NCBI GenBank assembly: GCA_002368575.1
Contig: DFEA01000007.1
Coordinates: 16,438 to 33,065, forward strand
DNA length: 16,628 bases
Source of the DNA: Lachnospiraceae bacterium UBA3814
Lineage (GTDB): Bacteria > Bacillota > Clostridia > Lachnospirales > Lachnospiraceae
Direction of reading: 5' to 3'
The notes beneath the pieces were generated by a model, which saw only the letters and a program-made list of their open reading frames with translations, did no database searches and was not told where the DNA came from. Both the position numbers and the translations under genes were made by a program. Every line of letters begins with the position of its first letter. Position 1 is the first letter of the stretch. Below are positions 13,653 through 16,628 of this stretch, piece by piece.

Positions 13653-14483
13653 ATGATCTTTGAAACACATGCCCATTATGACGATGAGGCCTTTGATGAG
13701 GACAGGGACGAGCTTATCCCACGGCTCTACGAGGAAGGGATAACAAGGGTAGTCAATATATCCGTCAACAGGAAGACCTGTGAAGACACCCTGAGGCTTA
13801 TGGAAAAATATCCCTTTATTTACGGTACTCTGGGCTTTCATCCCAGTGACTGCGCGGACTTTGACGAGACGCAGTATGAATGGATGCTTGACACGGCCCG
13901 TAAAAATGAAAAAATAGTCGCCATCGGGGAGATCGGCCTTGACTATCATTATCTTGAGCCTATGAAAGCCCCTGATACAGTCTTTTACCCGGATATACCC
14001 CTTAATGAGCTTTACCCGGAGGATCCGGATAAGGCCCTTCAGAAAAGGGTCTTTATAAGACAGCTTGAGCTTGCGAAGGAATTATCCCTTCCAGTGGTCA
14101 TACACAGCAGGGATGCCGCAAAGGATACGATGGATATAATCAAGGAGCACGGCAGGGGGCTTACGGGAGTCATACACTGTTATTCCTACCATACGGAGGA
14201 TGCTCTTCAGTATATCAGGCTTGGCTTCAATATAGGAGTGGGGGGAGTAGTCACCTATAAAAACGCCCACAAGCTTAAGGAGGTCGTAGAAAGGATCCCC
14301 ATAGAGAACATAGTTATCGAAACAGATTGTCCCTACCTTTCCCCGGAGCCCTTCCGCGGCAAAAGGAACAGCTCGATGAACCTTCCTTATATAATTCAGA
14401 AAATCGCGGAGCTTAAGGGGATCACCATGAAGGAAGCAGAGGACATAACCTACGGCAACGCGGTTATGATGTACAGGTTGTAA
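13653..14483 (+). CDS. TatD-family metal-dependent deoxyribonuclease
   Basis: This 276-residue TIM-barrel hydrolase begins 13 bases after the barstar stop, with GGGGGA before ATG 13653. The longer in-frame start at 13590 overlaps the barstar gene and is unlikely. Metal ligands are all present: H6 and H8 (THAHYDD), E93 (AIGEIGLDY), H151 (VVIHSRDA), H175 (GVIHCYSYH) and D225 (VIETDCPYLSPEPFRGKRN). Members remove nucleotides from DNA 3' ends and are linked to DNA repair or quality control; the in vivo role here is unproven. Between E93 and the helix starting QKRVF there is an extra stretch of about 20 residues (102-124, rich in Pro and Tyr) beyond the usual family length of about 255. The rsmA gene follows after 5 bases, a frequent neighbour in Bacillota. 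Confidence 0.94.
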   Translation: MIFETHAHYDDEAFDEDRDELIPRLYEEGITRVVNISVNRKTCEDTLRLMEKYPFIYGTLGFHPSDCADFDETQYEWMLDTARKNEKIVAIGEIGLDYHYLEPMKAPDTVFYPDIPLNELYPEDPDKALQKRVFIRQLELAKELSLPVVIHSRDAAKDTMDIIKEHGRGLTGVIHCYSYHTEDALQYIRLGFNIGVGGVVTYKNAHKLKEVVERIPIENIVIETDCPYLSPEPFRGKRNSSMNLPYIIQKIAELKGITMKEAEDITYGNAVMMYRL

Positions 14484-14488
14484 GGCTT

Positions 14489-15379
14489 ATGGCAGATATT
14501 TCAAGTCCCGGCGGGACCAGAAGCATAATTGAAAGGTACGGGTTTTCAGCCCGGAAAAAATACGGCCAGAATTTTCTTGTTGACGGAAATATCCTTAAGC
14601 TCATAGTCGCTTCCGCGGATGTCTCCGACAGGGATACCGTTATAGAAATAGGCCCCGGGATCGGTACGATGACTAAGGAGCTTGCGGAAAGGGCCTTAAG
14701 GGTACTGGCCGTGGAGATAGACAGAGAGCTCATTCCCATCCTTCATGAAACCCTTGACGGCTTTGAAAATGTGGATATAATAAACGAAGATATCCTGAAG
14801 CTTGAGCTTTCCGGCTGTTTAAACAGGTATTTGCACGATAATACGGAAAATGGCGACCGTCATATAAAGGTGGTCGCAAATCTTCCTTATTATATAACCA
14901 CGCCGGTCATCATGAAGCTTCTGGAGGGAGATGTTCCCCTTGAAAGCATCACGGTCATGGTTCAGAAGGAGGTCGCCGAAAGGATGTGCGTAGGTCCCGG
15001 CACCAAGGAATACGGGGCTCTTTCCCTTGCGGTACAGTATTACTCCAGGCCGGTGATCATAGCGGAGGTCCCTCCGTCCTGTTTTTTCCCGAGGCCTAAG
15101 GTGAGCTCGTCGGTGATCCGTCTGGATATCCTTAAGGACCGAAGCGTTCAGGTAGAGGACGAGGAGCTGCTTTTTAAGCTGATAAGGGCCTCCTTTAACC
15201 AGCGAAGAAAGACCCTCGCAAACGCGGTCCGAAACTTTGCGGGCTTAAGCCTTTCAAAGGAACAGGTGCAGGCCGCGCTTATTAAGGCAGGCTTTGATCC
15301 CGAGATCCGCGGTGAAGCCCTGTCCCTTTCGGATTTTGCCGAATTTACAAATATCCTGAAGTCTGTTTTTTTTACATGA
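14489..15379 (+). CDS. rsmA: 16S rRNA adenine dimethyltransferase RsmA (KsgA)
   Basis: The 296-residue protein uses S-adenosylmethionine to dimethylate two adjacent adenines near the 3' end of 16S rRNA (A1518 and A1519 in E. coli numbering), a late step in small-subunit maturation. Motifs: KKYGQNFL (23-30), SAM-binding VIEIGPGIGTMT (51-62), the acidic AVEIDREL, catalytic NLPYYITTP (131-139) and the C-terminal FFPRPKVSSSV and SFNQRRKTLANA. The length is close to the bacterial norm. The start lies 5 bases after the tatD stop, with TAAGG overlapping that stop as the ribosome site. Loss of this enzyme gives kasugamycin resistance in other bacteria. Confidence 0.96.
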   Translation: MADISSPGGTRSIIERYGFSARKKYGQNFLVDGNILKLIVASADVSDRDTVIEIGPGIGTMTKELAERALRVLAVEIDRELIPILHETLDGFENVDIINEDILKLELSGCLNRYLHDNTENGDRHIKVVANLPYYITTPVIMKLLEGDVPLESITVMVQKEVAERMCVGPGTKEYGALSLAVQYYSRPVIIAEVPPSCFFPRPKVSSSVIRLDILKDRSVQVEDEELLFKLIRASFNQRRKTLANAVRNFAGLSLSKEQVQAALIKAGFDPEIRGEALSLSDFAEFTNILKSVFFT

Positions 15380-15394
15380 GGAGGAGTTACGAAA

Positions 15395-16628
15395 ATGGAG
15401 AAAAGACTGAACGAGCTGCTTAAAAAGCTTTACGGAAGTACACTTGACAGCGCACAGGATTCCCAGATATACCATGCGCTCCTTAAGCTTGTAAAGGAAA
15501 TGTGCCGTGAGAAAAAGGTCATAGACGGCGACCGTAAGGTTTATTATATCTCTGCCGAATTTCTTATCGGAAAGCTTCTTTCAAACAATCTCATAAATCT
15601 GGGAATTTATGACGAGGTTGAAAGGATACTTAACAAAAGCGGGAGATCCGTTGCCGCCATAGAGGCTCAGGAGCCCGAGCCCTCACTCGGAAACGGCGGG
15701 CTGGGACGGCTGGCTGCCTGCTTCATGGATTCCATAGCTACTCTCGGCCTTCCCGGAGAGGGAATAGGCCTTAATTACCATTTCGGCCTTTTCAGGCAGG
15801 TGTTTAAGGATCATCTCCAGATGGCGGAAAAGAATGACTGGATAGAAAAGGATTCCTGGCTCAATGCGACAGGCACGGGCTTTGAGGTCGAATTCGGCGG
15901 CGGAAGGAAGGTAAAGTCCGTCCTCTACGATCTCGATGTTGTCGGCTACGGGACCGGTGACATAATCAAGCTCCATCTCTTTGACCTTGAGGATGTGGAC
16001 GAGAAGCTTGTAAAGAAGGGGATCGACTTTGACAAGACCGCCGTCACCAAAAACCTGACTCTGTTCCTCTATCCCGACGATTCGGATAAGGACGGAAACC
16101 TCTTAAGGATCTACCAGCAGTATTTCATGGTCTCCAACGGTGCCCAGCTTATCATTAAGGAAATGAAGGATAAGGGCTTTGACCTTTACGAGCTTGACAA
16201 GCACGTGATCATCCAGATAAATGACACCCATCCTACCATGGTCATCCCTGAGCTTATCAGGATACTGACTCAGGAGGAGGGCTTTACCATGGATGATGCC
16301 GTAGCTGTGGTAAGCAGGACCTGCGCATATACAAATCATACTATCCTCGCGGAGGCTCTGGAAAAATGGCCCCTGGATTATCTCGAGCAGGTGGTGCCCA
16401 AGCTTGTTCCCATAATAAAGGAGCTTAATAACAGGATACAAAAGGTCAATAAGGACGAAAAGATACAGATCATCGACAAGGATAAGCGGGTCCATATGGC
16501 GCATATCGATATCCACTACGGGATCTCGGTAAACGGTGTGGCCGCCATACATACGGATATACTTAAGAATACGGAGCTTAACAGCTTTTATAAGCTTTAT
16601 CCGGAAAAGTTCAACAACAAGACCAACG
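15395..16628 (+). CDS. glgP: Glycogen/starch phosphorylase, 3'-truncated by the window edge
   Basis: The frame is open from ATG 15395 to the last base (411 complete codons), so about half of the expected ~750 residues is present. GAGGAGG, overlapping the rsmA stop, is the ribosome site. The enzyme releases glucose 1-phosphate from alpha-1,4-glucans. Signature segments: DRKVYYISAEFLIGKLL (~46-62), EPEPSLGNGGLGRLAACFMDS (~92-112), GEGIGLNYHFGLFRQ (~118-132) and HVIIQINDTHPTMVIPEL (~270-287), followed by AYTNHTILAEALEKWP. The pyridoxal-phosphate lysine lies in the missing C-terminal half. The N-terminus lacks the long regulatory extension of animal enzymes, typical of short clostridial forms. 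Sharing a transcript with rsmA is likely from the 15-base gap. Confidence 0.95.
   Translation, partial: MEKRLNELLKKLYGSTLDSAQDSQIYHALLKLVKEMCREKKVIDGDRKVYYISAEFLIGKLLSNNLINLGIYDEVERILNKSGRSVAAIEAQEPEPSLGNGGLGRLAACFMDSIATLGLPGEGIGLNYHFGLFRQVFKDHLQMAEKNDWIEKDSWLNATGTGFEVEFGGGRKVKSVLYDLDVVGYGTGDIIKLHLFDLEDVDEKLVKKGIDFDKTAVTKNLTLFLYPDDSDKDGNLLRIYQQYFMVSNGAQLIIKEMKDKGFDLYELDKHVIIQINDTHPTMVIPELIRILTQEEGFTMDDAVAVVSRTCAYTNHTILAEALEKWPLDYLEQVVPKLVPIIKELNNRIQKVNKDEKIQIIDKDKRVHMAHIDIHYGISVNGVAAIHTDILKNTELNSFYKLYPEKFNNKTN

Noticed and set aside
15683..16552. Minus-strand open frames within the glycogen phosphorylase gene
   Set aside because: The plus-strand frame encodes uninterrupted phosphorylase motifs to the window edge; the antisense frames are shadows.

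Overview
The window looks like a chromosomal segment of a Bacillota bacterium, class Clostridia, most likely a Lachnospiraceae-type gut or rumen anaerobe. This is inferred from the family mix: a small alarmone synthetase of the RelQ type, a short-form glycogen phosphorylase, an aconitase-family 'hydratase', a LysM/G5/M23 envelope peptidase, and clostridial hypothetical proteins. Strong GGAGG ribosome sites, occasional TTG/GTG starts and by-eye intermediate GC also fit. I see no transposase, integrase, phage gene, tRNA, rRNA or CRISPR array. The genus cannot be fixed from the sequence alone.

Left part (1-4365). The window opens inside an aconitase-superfamily hydratase. A strong hairpin follows, then a TTG-started EF-hand/calcium-motif protein without a signal peptide. 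A small minus-strand conserved hypothetical gene converges on it, and the two 3' ends share a long bulged hairpin. A divergent 133-base gap with a good promoter leads into the (p)ppGpp synthetase gene.

Middle (4366-9648). A 369-base intergenic region carries several different hairpins, then an AT-rich part with clustered GTTAA half-sites and an extended -10 promoter. It precedes a stand-alone papain/C39-like putative cysteine peptidase. Next comes a probable four-gene operon with its own promoter: a tail-anchored coiled-coil protein of unknown function, a membrane-anchored LysM-G5-M23 cell-wall peptidase (2-base gap), a flavodoxin-like/SCP2 fusion and a HIT-family hydrolase.

Right part (9657-16628). 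An OmpR-type response regulator and a two-helix sensor kinase run leftwards, with genes overlapping by 8 bases. Diverging from them is a compact rightward series: murG, a lipoprotein carrying a C-terminal barnase-like ribonuclease domain (overlapping murG by 4 bases), a barstar-like inhibitor, a TatD nuclease, rsmA (ksgA) and the beginning of glgP. No terminator is visible between them, so one transcript is plausible.

The most notable system is the barnase/barstar pair in a peptidoglycan-housekeeping operon. The ribonuclease is predicted to be tethered outside the membrane by a lipid anchor and an acidic linker, while the inhibitor is predicted to stay in the cytosol. The barnase-barstar pair itself is well known from secreted Bacillus RNase; the lipid-anchored form and its coupling to murG are the unusual parts.
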